Assembly (NCBI GenBank): GCA_964452575.1
Contig: CAYVMN010000101.1
Coordinates: 1-16,515 of the forward strand
Direction: 5' to 3'
Length of the DNA stretch: 16,515 bases
From: CAYVMN01 sp964452575
GTDB taxonomy: Bacteria; Desulfobacterota; DSM-4660; Desulfatiglandales; Desulfatiglandaceae
The position numbers and the translations under genes were made by a program. Of the stretch, positions 1-7,713 are shown piece by piece. Every line of letters starts with the position of its first letter. Positions within the stretch are counted from its first letter, which is position 1. Below the pieces are notes generated by a model. The model was given only the letters and a program-made list of their open reading frames with translations, was not told where the DNA came from and did not search any database.

Positions 1-6
1 GGCAGG

Positions 7-227
7 CGACCGCGAGGGTCTTTTTTCCAATGGACGTAACCCAAATTCTTCACAGTCAGTGGCACGCCCCCTTACCTTTAAATACAGTTTCTGACAGGCA
101 GGGGAGAGGCTTTTTCATAGGGACATCCTCCTATGGGGCTGTTCCGTGACGAGTTTAAAGACCTCACTGCCGTTCTTTGAAATGATGCCGTCCTTTACGT
201 CCTTTGGAAAAAAGACCCTCGCGGTCG
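7..227. repeat. 221-bp segment bounded by 33-bp inverted repeats
   Basis: The arms are 7-39 and 195-227. Read as reverse complements they match at 32 of 33 positions; the only difference is the base after the CCAA that follows the T-run. The arms contain the core GACCGCGAGGGTC followed by six T and end in GGACGTAA. A second, shorter inverted pair is nested inside (CTTTAAA at 76-82, TTTAAAG at 154-160) with nearly the same centre, and there is a small hairpin near the centre (CATAGG 116-121, CCTATG 130-135). No transposase or reverse transcriptase is visible. It could be a MITE-like non-autonomous element, two inverted copies of a dispersed repeat, or an untranslated structured RNA. The similarity stops at both outer arm ends. 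I saw no obvious target-site duplication, but only 6 bases of left flank are available. Confidence 0.65.
56..118 (-). CDS. possible 20-codon peptide with strong ribosome binding site
   Basis: Inside the inverted-repeat segment, the minus strand has AGGAGG (132 to 127), then eight bases, then ATG (118) opening a 20-codon frame that begins MKKPLPCLSE and ends GKGACH before TGA. The Shine-Dalgarno match and spacing are ideal, but the frame is very short and no family is recognised. It may be a leader peptide, a genuine tiny protein or chance. Low confidence. Confidence 0.2.
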   Translation of the reverse strand: MKKPLPCLSETVFKGKGACH

Positions 228-305
228 GTCATGCGACTCATCACTGCTTTCGAAGCACTAAATTATTACTAATATTTCAAAATGGGATTTTAAGACCCTA
301 TCCCC
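228..305. other. intergenic, no gene seen
   Basis: An AT-richer stretch between the right inverted-repeat arm and the promoter of the helicase gene. A short + strand frame crosses it but has no ribosome binding site and overlaps the repeat, so I do not call it a gene. No hairpin terminator or operator is evident. Confidence 0.4.
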
Positions 306-334
306 TTGTCACTCGAAGCTCCAAAGGTTAGAAT
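306..334 (+). promoter_or_regulatory. putative sigma70 promoter of the Lhr helicase gene
   Basis: TTGTCA at 306-311 and TAGAAT at 329-334 are separated by exactly 17 bases. Each hexamer differs from consensus at one position. Transcription would start near 341, leaving a leader of about 45-65 bases before the helicase start codon. Sequence match only. Confidence 0.55.
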
Positions 335-384
335 CCTGGACTATCAGAGACCCTGAAAGAATTGCCATATCCGCCCATCAGTCC

Positions 385-3300
385 ATGATGAACGATCAGG
401 ATGCCATGTCTATCTTCCACCCCCTCGTGGCGACGTGGTTCACGAAGGAGTTCGGCAAGCCCACCGATCTCCAGGCCCGGGCCTGGCCCCGCATCGCCGG
501 GGGAGAACACGTACTCATCACGGCGCCCACGGGGAGCGGGAAGACCCTGGCCGCCTTTCTCTGGGCTGTCAACCAACTAGTTGCCGGAAGGTGGCCCCTC
601 GGCCACACCAGCGTGCTTTACGTGTCGCCCCTGAAGGCACTCAACAACGACATCCAGCGAAACCTCCTCGAGCCCCTAGATGCACTGAGGCGGATCTCTG
701 TGGCGAACGGTGAACCCTTTCCTCCTATCAGGGTCCTGACCAGGAGCGGGGATACCCCTCAGTCGGGCCGCCGCCGCATGCAGCGCCACCCCCCGGAGAT
801 CCTGATCACCACGCCCGAGAGCCTGAATCTCCTCCTCAGTTCCCAGGGCGGGAGGTCTGCCCTCCAGGGGATCGCCACGGTGATCCTGGACGAGATCCAT
901 GCAGTGGTGAATACCAAGAGGGGCGTCCATCTCATCACCGCGGTGGATCGACTCGTGCCCCTCTGCGGCGAGTTTCAACGGATCGCCCTCTCTGCCACCG
1001 TCCAACCCCTGGACAAAGTGGCCGAGTTCGTGGGCGGCTACCTGGATGAGGGCGGTTCGCAATTGTCACCCAGACCGGTGGCCTCGATAGTCTCTTCAGA
1101 AAAAAAGGGATACGTCCTCCAGGTGCGGTTTCCGGATGGGGCAGCAGAGGAGCGGTACAAGGACTCCTTCTGGCAGCCCTTTGTAGAGGAGATAAAAGGG
1201 CTCATCCTGCGAAACCGCTCGACCCTCATTTTTGCCAACAGCAGGCGCCTCTGCGAGAGGCTCACCCACCTCATCAACCTGGGTGAAACGCGGCCCCTCG
1301 CCTATGCCCACCACGGTTCCCTCTCACGGGAGATACGGCAAGATGTAGAAAAGAGGCTCAAGGCCGGAGAATTGAGGGCCATCGTGGCCACAAGCAGCCT
1401 GGAACTGGGGATCGACATAGGGGCCATCGATGAGGTGGTGCTCGTACAGTCGCCCCACTCCGTCTCCTCAACGATCCAGCGGATCGGCCGGGCAGGCCAC
1501 CGGGTGGGCGAGAAGAGCCGGGGGACCATCTTTCCGACCCATCCCCAGGACCTCATCGAGGCGGCCGTCCTCGCCAACGGGGTCCTGGGCCAGAAAATCG
1601 AAGACACAAGACCTGTTCAGGCCCCCCTGGACGTCTTGGCCCAGGTCATCATCTCCATGGTCGGTGTGGAGGCCTGGGATATCGATACGCTATATCGGCG
1701 GCTGAAGACCAGCTATCCATATCAATCCCTCAGCCGCAGGCACTTTGACCTGGTCCTCAACATGCTGGCCGGCCGCTATGCCGACAGCCGGGTCCGCGAA
1801 CTGAAGCCGCGCATCTCGGTGGACCGGCTGGATAATACGGTAGCGGCCAGAAAAGGGGCCCTTCAGGACCTCTATCTCTCGGGTGGAACCATCCCGGACC
1901 GTGGCTACTACCACCTCCGACACCATGAGACAGGCGCACGAATCGGGGATCTGGACGAGGAGTTTGTCTGGGAGGCCTCGGTTGGCCAGGTCTTTACCCT
2001 TGGCACCCAGAACTGGAAGATCGAGCAGATCACCCATAACGACGTCTTCGTGGTCCCGGCGAGTCCCAGGGTCGCGGCCCCCCCTTTCTGGAGGGCTGAG
2101 GAGGGCCTTCGCGACTTTCACCTATCAGAACAGATCGGCCTTTTCCTCCAGGATCTCGAGGACCGTGTCGACGACCCCGGCCTTCATGACCTCCTTTGCC
2201 AGGCCCACTGTATGGATGAGCGGGCCTCCCATGCACTTTCGATCTTCTTGAAGAGGCAAAGAGAGGCGACCGGTTCGGCCCTCCCCCACAGGCATCACCT
2301 CTTGGTCGAATTCATCAGTGCCGGGCCCGGTGGCTACCCTGGGAATCAGGTGGTCCTTCACAGCCTCTGGGGCGGGCAGGTCAACCGGCCCTATGCTATT
2401 GCCTTACAGGCGGCCTGGGAGGCCCGCTACGACCATGAACTCGAGGTCTATGTGACCGATGACGCTGTAGCCCTCTTACTGCCGCATGAGGTGACGGCCG
2501 AGGAACTCCTTTCCCTGGTAACGAGGGCCAACGCGGAGGAGATGATACAAAAGAGGCTGGGAGGGTCGGGTTTTTTCGGGGCCAGGTTCAGGGAATGCGC
2601 TGGCCGGGCCCTCCTCCTCACGCGACGCAGGATGAACGAACGTATGCCCCTATGGCTGAGCCGGCTCCAGTCCCAGAGGCTCATGGCCGCCGTCTTCCCC
2701 TACCAGGACTTCCCCATCCTGCTCGAGACCTGGCGCAGCTGCCTTCAGGACGAATTCGACATGATGGCCCTGCACCAGGTCCTGACAGAGATGGAGACCG
2801 GAGCAACCACCTGGAGCGAGACCTCCACGGCCCATCCGAGCCCCATGGCCCGGGGCATGACCTGGCGCCAGATAAACGAGTACGTTTACATGGACGACCA
2901 AATGAGGATGGGCAAGACCTCCATGCTCAGTGAGGACCTCCTGCGCCAGGTGACCCTCTCCCCTGAGCTGCGGCCGGCCTTACCGCCAGAGCTCATCCAG
3001 GATTTCGAGTTGAAACGTATGCGCCTGAATCCCGGCTATTCGCCCGATACGGACAGGGACCTCCTGGACTGGGTCAAGGAGAGATTGCTGCTCCCCCATG
3101 GAGAGTGGCAGGAGCTTCTCCGCCTCATCCAGAATGACCATGGCCTGAATCCCCGAACCTTGCTCAAACCTATTGCAGACAAGCTGGTGCGTCTCCATCC
3201 CTCGGCTGCCTCACAACCCCTGATCGTCTCACTCGAGTTCGTGCCCAGGATCTTTCATGCCCTCTACGGAAGCCCCGACAAGGTGCGTATCGAGCCCCTG

Positions 3301-4869
3301 GCGGGCAAAGGGAGGGCCATAGAGGCACGGGCTTACACCATGGCGGCCACCGAAGAGGCCCAGGCACAGGCCATCGCCTCCGTCCTTGGCGATTGGCTCC
3401 AGTTTTACGGCCCGAGGACCGTGGCCTTTATCCAGGAGACGCTTGGAGTCGACCCGCGCGTTCTCGAAGGGGCCTTACAAGACCTCGTGGATTCGGAGAG
3501 GCTCGTTACGGGCCGACTGGTGTATGGAACGGAGGAGAATTCCCTGTGCGACCGCGAAAACCTTGAAACCCTTCTCAGGCTCAAAACGGCTGGGGCGAGG
3601 CCCGCCTTTGAACCCATGGGAATCGAGTGGCTGCCCCAGTTCCTTGCGAGATTCCAGGGAATCACAAACCCGGCAGAGGATATGGACGGATTTTTCAGCC
3701 GCCTCGAACGGCTCACCTGCTACCCGGCCCGGGCAGCACTCTGGGAGTCGGAGATCCTTCCTGCCCGGGCCCGGTCTTACGAGACCGCCTGGCTCGATGC
3801 GATCGTGCAGGAAGGCGACCTTCGGTGGCTCGGCCTTGAGGGGCGCAGGGTATGCCTTGCCTTTGAACCGGACCTGGAACTCCTGACCGAAGGGGGTGAC
3901 AATTCGGGCAATTCAGGAACCCCTGCTCAGGATGACGGAGACCTTTCCGGCCTCTTTCCGGATCCCCGGGGCCGATATGATTTCTCCTCATTGCTGGAGA
4001 TCTCAGGGCTGCGGCCCGCAGAGCTCGCCGAGAGGCTCTGGAGGGCCGTGTGGCGAGGCCATGTGACCAGCGACACCTTCCTTTCCCTTCGCCGGGGCAT
4101 TCAGACGGGATTCAAGGCCCCAGGCATCGTCCCTGAAAGACCAGCCGGCCGACGCCAACCGGGTCGGAGGGCCTCCCTCTCCAGATGGAGGAGTGCCATG
4201 CCCTATTGCGGCTATTGGCGGCGCCTTGCCCATCCAGATGCCGGGGACGGACCCATCGAGGCAGAGGAGCGCAACAAGGACCGGGTGAGGCTCCTGCTGG
4301 ACCGATACGGCATCCTCTTCAGGGAACTCCTCCAGAACGAACTCCCCCCCTTTCAGTGGTCGGCCCTCTTTCGATCCTTGCGATTGATGGAACTCTCAGG
4401 GGAAGTCCTGACGGGCTACTTCTTTCGCGGCCTTCCCGGCCCCCAGTTCATCTCCCACGAGGCCTTCGGCATGTTACAGAGAAAAATGAATGGGGAAGCG
4501 GTCTACTGGCTCTCCGCAGTAGACCCGGCCTCCCTCTGTGGCGTCCAGATCGAAGCGCTCAAGGGAAACCTCCCAAGACGGGTCCCCGGCGCCCATCTCG
4601 TCTACCGGGGAAACAGGCTGGTCCTGGTATCCCAGAGGCACGGCAAGACCCTCAAATTCCTTACGATCCCGGATGATCCCCATCTCACCTCGTACCTGGG
4701 AGTCCTGCGCCATCTTCTTACCCGGCCCTTTCAACCACTGCGCCGGATCGTCATAGAGACAATTAACGAAGAGGAGGCAATCCATAGCCCTTACGTGGAC
4801 CCTTTACATACGGCCTTTGACGTCCTGGTTGATTACAAGAGGGTCACCCTTTACCGAAAAACCCTATGA
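385..4869 (+). CDS. lhr: Lhr-family large ATP-dependent helicase
   Basis: A superfamily 2 helicase of the large Lhr type, a 3'-to-5' DNA-translocating repair helicase. Its 1494 residues are close to the usual 1400-1550. Visible motifs, in order: Walker A APTGSGKT (about 47-54), DEIH box (169-172), SAT (203-205), motif IV LIFANSRR (281-288), motif V ATSSLELGIDIG (335-346) and motif VI QRIGRAGH (365-372). The middle part carries the Lhr-associated winged-helix and beta-barrel region. The C-terminal half is the extra Lhr-CTD, which in E. coli Lhr has been linked to uracil-DNA glycosylase activity. A polar linker lies around 1170-1190 (GGDNSGNSGTPAQDDGD). The ATG at 385 lacks a Shine-Dalgarno sequence. 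The in-frame ATG at 406 follows AGGA (398-401) and gives MSIFHPLVATWF, which fits the family N-terminus well, so 406 may be the true start. No partner nuclease or phosphoesterase gene lies next to it. The gene is strongly G/C-biased at third positions compared with the metV-metF region. Confidence 0.95.
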   Translation: MMNDQDAMSIFHPLVATWFTKEFGKPTDLQARAWPRIAGGEHVLITAPTGSGKTLAAFLWAVNQLVAGRWPLGHTSVLYVSPLKALNNDIQRNLLEPLDALRRISVANGEPFPPIRVLTRSGDTPQSGRRRMQRHPPEILITTPESLNLLLSSQGGRSALQGIATVILDEIHAVVNTKRGVHLITAVDRLVPLCGEFQRIALSATVQPLDKVAEFVGGYLDEGGSQLSPRPVASIVSSEKKGYVLQVRFPDGAAEERYKDSFWQPFVEEIKGLILRNRSTLIFANSRRLCERLTHLINLGETRPLAYAHHGSLSREIRQDVEKRLKAGELRAIVATSSLELGIDIGAIDEVVLVQSPHSVSSTIQRIGRAGHRVGEKSRGTIFPTHPQDLIEAAVLANGVLGQKIEDTRPVQAPLDVLAQVIISMVGVEAWDIDTLYRRLKTSYPYQSLSRRHFDLVLNMLAGRYADSRVRELKPRISVDRLDNTVAARKGALQDLYLSGGTIPDRGYYHLRHHETGARIGDLDEEFVWEASVGQVFTLGTQNWKIEQITHNDVFVVPASPRVAAPPFWRAEEGLRDFHLSEQIGLFLQDLEDRVDDPGLHDLLCQAHCMDERASHALSIFLKRQREATGSALPHRHHLLVEFISAGPGGYPGNQVVLHSLWGGQVNRPYAIALQAAWEARYDHELEVYVTDDAVALLLPHEVTAEELLSLVTRANAEEMIQKRLGGSGFFGARFRECAGRALLLTRRRMNERMPLWLSRLQSQRLMAAVFPYQDFPILLETWRSCLQDEFDMMALHQVLTEMETGATTWSETSTAHPSPMARGMTWRQINEYVYMDDQMRMGKTSMLSEDLLRQVTLSPELRPALPPELIQDFELKRMRLNPGYSPDTDRDLLDWVKERLLLPHGEWQELLRLIQNDHGLNPRTLLKPIADKLVRLHPSAASQPLIVSLEFVPRIFHALYGSPDKVRIEPLAGKGRAIEARAYTMAATEEAQAQAIASVLGDWLQFYGPRTVAFIQETLGVDPRVLEGALQDLVDSERLVTGRLVYGTEENSLCDRENLETLLRLKTAGARPAFEPMGIEWLPQFLARFQGITNPAEDMDGFFSRLERLTCYPARAALWESEILPARARSYETAWLDAIVQEGDLRWLGLEGRRVCLAFEPDLELLTEGGDNSGNSGTPAQDDGDLSGLFPDPRGRYDFSSLLEISGLRPAELAERLWRAVWRGHVTSDTFLSLRRGIQTGFKAPGIVPERPAGRRQPGRRASLSRWRSAMPYCGYWRRLAHPDAGDGPIEAEERNKDRVRLLLDRYGILFRELLQNELPPFQWSALFRSLRLMELSGEVLTGYFFRGLPGPQFISHEAFGMLQRKMNGEAVYWLSAVDPASLCGVQIEALKGNLPRRVPGAHLVYRGNRLVLVSQRHGKTLKFLTIPDDPHLTSYLGVLRHLLTRPFQPLRRIVIETINEEEAIHSPYVDPLHTAFDVLVDYKRVTLYRKTL

Positions 4870-5126
4870 AGAGATGAAGGGCTTGCGGCTTACATAGCCA
4901 TATGCCTCAGGGGCAGAATGCTTGTTGAGGAGAGCCCAACGATAAAAGGCCATTTATTCTGTCCAATTTTACCTTTACCCGCATGGCTAATTCCGCTATA
5001 TCTTCCCTCAGAAAAGCCAGTCCTTACCACCACTTGTGGATAGCATCTCGATCCCTATTGCCAAGTCCCTTGATGAGGACTGAGGGAGGTCATATTAGCT
5101 CAAATAAACGGCAAGCCTTCACCGCT
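4870..5126. other. degraded intergenic region, no intact gene
   Basis: Between the helicase stop and the FAH relic, all frames are short and interrupted. One + strand frame ending SIPIAKSLDED at a stop near 5080 looks protein-like, but its only upstream boundary is a stop at 4988 and I recognise no family. No clear terminator hairpin with a T-run follows the helicase gene. The region is probably decayed coding DNA. Confidence 0.4.
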
Positions 5127-5345
5127 CTAAGAATAGCTGGACTATTGCGAGATCTTTCTCTTTCCATCGGGGTGGCCGTACCCAAGGAACCTCATGTGTT
5201 CTTCAAACCCCCCTCATGCCTGATAGGACACGAAGACGCCATTGTCTACCCACGGGGTGCGGAGCGGGTTGATTACGAGGGTGAATTAGCCGTTGTAATC
5301 AGCGAGAAGATGAAAGACGTGCCGGAGAATGACGTTGCGATCTAA
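5127..5345 (+). pseudogene. relic of fumarylacetoacetate hydrolase (FAH) family gene
   Basis: About 70 codons match the N-terminal part of the FAH/YcgM-type domain: VPKEPHVFFKPPSCLIG, then HEDAIVYP, then RVDYEGELAVVI with the paired glutamates (YEGE) that in this family bind the metal, then KDVPENDVA. Family members are normally around 200-280 residues and continue with GYTCANDVTARD-type sequence. Here a TAA follows immediately at 5343-5345 and the next conserved sequence belongs to sfsA. The upstream side (ALRIAGLLRDLSLSIG) looks like the family's CVGLNYRDHA region after small deletions, and no family-like N-terminus precedes it. The fragment lacks most catalytic residues, so it is almost certainly non-functional. 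The truncated 3' side coincides with the sfsA leader, which suggests a deletion or rearrangement joined the two. Confidence 0.75.
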
Positions 5346-5358
5346 GACCATCCGAATC

Positions 5359-5363
5359 AAGGA
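5359..5363 (+). promoter_or_regulatory. ribosome binding site that decides the sfsA start
   Basis: AAGGA sits ten bases before a TTG codon at 5374. The alternative ATG at 5329 has GGAG only one base upstream, too close to work, and overlaps the FAH relic. Confidence 0.5.
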
Positions 5364-5373
5364 ATCGGGCCAT

Positions 5374-6066
5374 TTGAATTGGCCCCCTCTTGTTCAAGGT
5401 ACCCTTATAAGGAGATATAAACGATTCCTCGCAGACGTTAGGCTCAGAAACGGTCATGTGGTTATTGCCCACTGCCCCAATTCTGGGAGTATGCTGGCCT
5501 GCTCTGAGCCGGGCCGAACCGTCTATCTGTCTCGCCATAAAAACCCCAAGAGACGGCTCAGGTACACCTGGGAGATGACAGAGATGCCGACCTCTTTAGT
5601 GGGCGTCAACACCATGGTGCCAAACCGCCTTGTTAAGGCAGCTATTCTGGCCGGTAAAATAGAACGGCTAACCGGTTATGACCATGTCCGTTCTGAGGTC
5701 AGGTACGGCAGGAATTCCCGTATCGATCTCTTGCTTGAAAGGGGGACGGATCGATGTCTTGTTGAGGTGAAAAACTGTACGCTTGTAACCAAAGGGGTGG
5801 CCTGTTTTCCGGACGCAATTACGGCCCGGGGGCTCAAACACCTCAAGGAACTCCAGGATCAGATCCGTTTGGGAGATCGCTCCGTCATCCTCTACTTAAT
5901 TCAGCGGATGGATGCCAGGCTCTTCCGACCCGCGGATCATATCGACCCGGCTTATGGTCAGGAACTCAGAAAGGCGATCAGAAATGGTGTGGAGATCATG
6001 GTCTACGATGTGGCAATGGATCTTAAGCAGATACAATTGAACAGAGAGATCCCATTTGAAACTTGA
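5374..6066 (+). CDS. sfsA: SfsA family protein (DNA-binding/nuclease-like)
   Basis: A 230-residue member of the SfsA (sugar fermentation stimulation) family, close to the usual 230-245. E. coli SfsA affects maltose metabolism and binds DNA; its core resembles PD-(D/E)xK nucleases. Seen here: NWPPLVQG-x-LIRRYKRFLADV at the N-terminus, the AHCPNSGSM loop, RIDLLLERGTDRCLVEVKNC holding the D...ExK triad (about D118, E131, K133 in this numbering) and FPDAITARGLKHLKEL. I chose the TTG start because of its AAGGA site and because the family N-terminus begins here. An ATG at 5329 would add 15 residues (MTLRSKTIRIKESGH) that overlap the FAH relic and look unrelated. The gene stands alone, 58 bases before metV. 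Its role outside enteric bacteria is unclear. Confidence 0.9.
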   Translation: MNWPPLVQGTLIRRYKRFLADVRLRNGHVVIAHCPNSGSMLACSEPGRTVYLSRHKNPKRRLRYTWEMTEMPTSLVGVNTMVPNRLVKAAILAGKIERLTGYDHVRSEVRYGRNSRIDLLLERGTDRCLVEVKNCTLVTKGVACFPDAITARGLKHLKELQDQIRLGDRSVILYLIQRMDARLFRPADHIDPAYGQELRKAIRNGVEIMVYDVAMDLKQIQLNREIPFET

Positions 6067-6070
6067 GCGT

Positions 6071-6099
6071 TTGACAACCAAAGATGTCCATAGCAATCT
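6071..6099 (+). promoter_or_regulatory. possible promoter of the metV-metF-DUF362 cluster
   Basis: A perfect -35 hexamer TTGACA lies at 6071-6076, immediately after the sfsA stop codon. The best-spaced -10 candidate (6094-6099, CAATCT) is poor, so this is either a weak or activator-dependent promoter or chance. Confidence 0.35.
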
Positions 6100-6110
6100 T
6101 GCACCGTGAG

Positions 6111-6116
6111 AGGAGG
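6111..6116 (+). promoter_or_regulatory. strong ribosome binding site of metV
   Basis: A perfect AGGAGG lies eight bases before the ATG at 6125. The next in-frame ATG codons (6128, 6134) are spaced less well, which favours 6125 or 6128. Confidence 0.6.
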
Positions 6117-6124
6117 AAAAATCT

Positions 6125-6808
6125 ATGATGCTGATGACACGACTAAAACCCGTAGATGAAGTGCTTGGTCATCTTAAAGGCTCTAACTCATTGCTACTGT
6201 TGGCCTGCAACGGGTGTGAGGAAAGTTTCGGAAACGCCAACCCTGAACGTTTAAGATATCTTAAGGGCGAAATGGAAAAACGAGGCCTTTCTGTGACTGA
6301 CATATTAACTGTAGATTTCCTTTGTGAACAGCTCTTGGTCAAGCACTGGCTGGCTATTGCTGAATGTAAAGGAGGCTTCAATGCCATACTTGTCATATCC
6401 TGCGGCATCGGTGCCCAGGTGGTATCCAAAGAGAGCCCCCGCCCGACATACCCTGCATGTGATACCGTTACAATGGGCAGTAGGTTTGGACAAGCCTGGG
6501 GCAAGGAGGGCTGCAAAGAGTGCGGGCAGTGCATCCTGCCCTACACGGGGGGCATATGTCCCCTGACCGTCTGCAGTAAAGGGCTCCTCAATGGGCCTTG
6601 CGGCGGAAGCCAGGGCGGTCGATGTGAAGTCTTCTCTGAAACCAGAGAGTGTGGGTGGCTCAAGATCTACGAGCGCTTGGAAGCCGCTGATCGAAAGGAC
6701 CTCCTCCTCGGAAAACCTCTAGTAAAAGACCATTCCCTATCTGAACCCCCCGAAGAACTCTTATCGCTGAGAAACCAGATCTTGGAAAAGGGAGATGAAA
6801 CCTTATGA
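6125..6808 (+). CDS. metV: methylenetetrahydrofolate reductase C-terminal-domain subunit (MetV)
   Basis: A 227-residue, cysteine-rich partner subunit of anaerobic MetF-type methylenetetrahydrofolate reductase, known from acetogens and related anaerobes. It is thought to carry metal or iron-sulfur sites that link MetF to its electron donor. Cysteines seen: ACNGC (C28, C31), C67, C81, C93, C112, then CKECGQC (C130, C133, C136 with the preceding C), GGICPLTVC (C145, C150), the hallmark NGPCGG (C159), C167 and C176. The order and the LLNGPCGG motif are characteristic of the family. A strong AGGAGG precedes the start, and the gene overlaps metF by four bases (ATGA), so translation is probably coupled. 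Known MetVF enzymes work with Hdr/MvhD or RnfC-like electron modules; none is adjacent here. The flavin and folate sites belong to MetF. Confidence 0.9.
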   Translation: MMLMTRLKPVDEVLGHLKGSNSLLLLACNGCEESFGNANPERLRYLKGEMEKRGLSVTDILTVDFLCEQLLVKHWLAIAECKGGFNAILVISCGIGAQVVSKESPRPTYPACDTVTMGSRFGQAWGKEGCKECGQCILPYTGGICPLTVCSKGLLNGPCGGSQGGRCEVFSETRECGWLKIYERLEAADRKDLLLGKPLVKDHSLSEPPEELLSLRNQILEKGDETL

Positions 6809-7683
6809 GCATCACAGAAATATTTAAACGAAAGCGTTTCGTTGTCACATATGAACTTACACCGCCAAAAGGCGTCAACTTCGCTGATGCCTTAGACGTG
6901 GCTCAAGATATGTCACAGTTCGTAGACGCAATCAATGTGACCGACGGACAGAGCGCAGTAATGAGAATGGGGTCGTTGCCTCTTTGCCACCTCCTCTTGG
7001 ATAAGGGGATCGAACCAGTATTTCAGCTTACTTGCAGGGATCGTAACCGAATAGGGCTGCAGTCCGAATTGCTTAACGCCTTCTGCCTCGGCATAAGAAA
7101 TGTCTTGTGTTTAACGGGCGACCACGTCGCGCTTGGTGACCATCCGGACGCAAAGCAGGTTTTCGACCTTGACTCAGTCTCCCTTCTCTGGGCCGTCCAG
7201 AGACTTAATGAGGGATTTGATATGCGGGGGAACAGGCTCAAAGGTCAGACTGCCCTTTGTGCCGGAGCCGTGGTTAACCCTTACGCCTTCCCAGTGGAGC
7301 CGCAGGTCCTGAAGATGAAGAGAAAAATACAGGCAGGCGCTTGTTTCTTCCAGACGCAAGGTCTGTTTCAAGTTTCCGCGCTTGAGCCCTTTGCCAACTT
7401 AGCTCGTGACATGGAAATACCTCTCTTGATGGGGGTACTATTTCTAAAGACAGCCAAAGAGGCGCGATTTTTTAATGACCGTGTCTCCGGTCTACGTGTT
7501 CCCGAAAAAGTCATAACCCAATTAGAACGTTCAAGAGACCCAATAAAGACAGGTATTGACATAGCGGCCAAAATAATCTCTGAAGCCAAAGACCTTTGCG
7601 ACGGAGTCCATATTATGAATGTGGGTGACGCAGGTCTACTACAAGAAATCCTTCATAATGCAGGTATAAGGCAATCTGATTAG
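6805..7683 (+). CDS. metF: 5,10-methylenetetrahydrofolate reductase (MetF)
   Basis: A flavoprotein interconverting 5,10-methylene-THF and 5-methyl-THF, a step of the methyl branch of the Wood-Ljungdahl pathway, or in reverse of methyl oxidation. The length (292 residues) is that of a single-domain MetF without the eukaryotic regulatory domain. Motifs seen: VVTYELTPPKG with the conserved glutamate (E17), NVTDGQSAVMRM (44-55), FQLTCRDRNRIGLQSE (73-88) and NVLCLTGDHVALGDHPDAKQVFDLDS (99-124), all typical of the FAD- and folate-binding barrel. It starts inside the metV stop (ATGA overlap), a strong sign of a two-subunit enzyme. The next gene begins 30 bases downstream, so all three probably form one operon. 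The context with MeTr and RACo genes elsewhere in the window favours a role in C1 energy metabolism, not only methionine synthesis. Confidence 0.93.
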   Translation: MSITEIFKRKRFVVTYELTPPKGVNFADALDVAQDMSQFVDAINVTDGQSAVMRMGSLPLCHLLLDKGIEPVFQLTCRDRNRIGLQSELLNAFCLGIRNVLCLTGDHVALGDHPDAKQVFDLDSVSLLWAVQRLNEGFDMRGNRLKGQTALCAGAVVNPYAFPVEPQVLKMKRKIQAGACFFQTQGLFQVSALEPFANLARDMEIPLLMGVLFLKTAKEARFFNDRVSGLRVPEKVITQLERSRDPIKTGIDIAAKIISEAKDLCDGVHIMNVGDAGLLQEILHNAGIRQSD

Positions 7684-7713
7684 CCAAAAAGAAAGACATT
7701 GGAGTGAATAGGC

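Noticed and set aside
1..227. Retron or diversity-generating element explanation for the inverted repeats
   Set aside because: No reverse transcriptase or variable/template repeat pair exists in the window, so the idea has no support here.
146..331. 61-codon + strand frame next to the inverted repeat
   Set aside because: It has no ribosome binding site, crosses the repeat arm and the -35 and -10 region of the helicase promoter; most likely chance translation of repeat sequence.
4185..4676. 163-codon + strand frame inside the Lhr gene
   Set aside because: Out of phase with the helicase, whose own frame is uninterrupted and conserved here; Pro/Arg-rich composition typical of a shadow frame.
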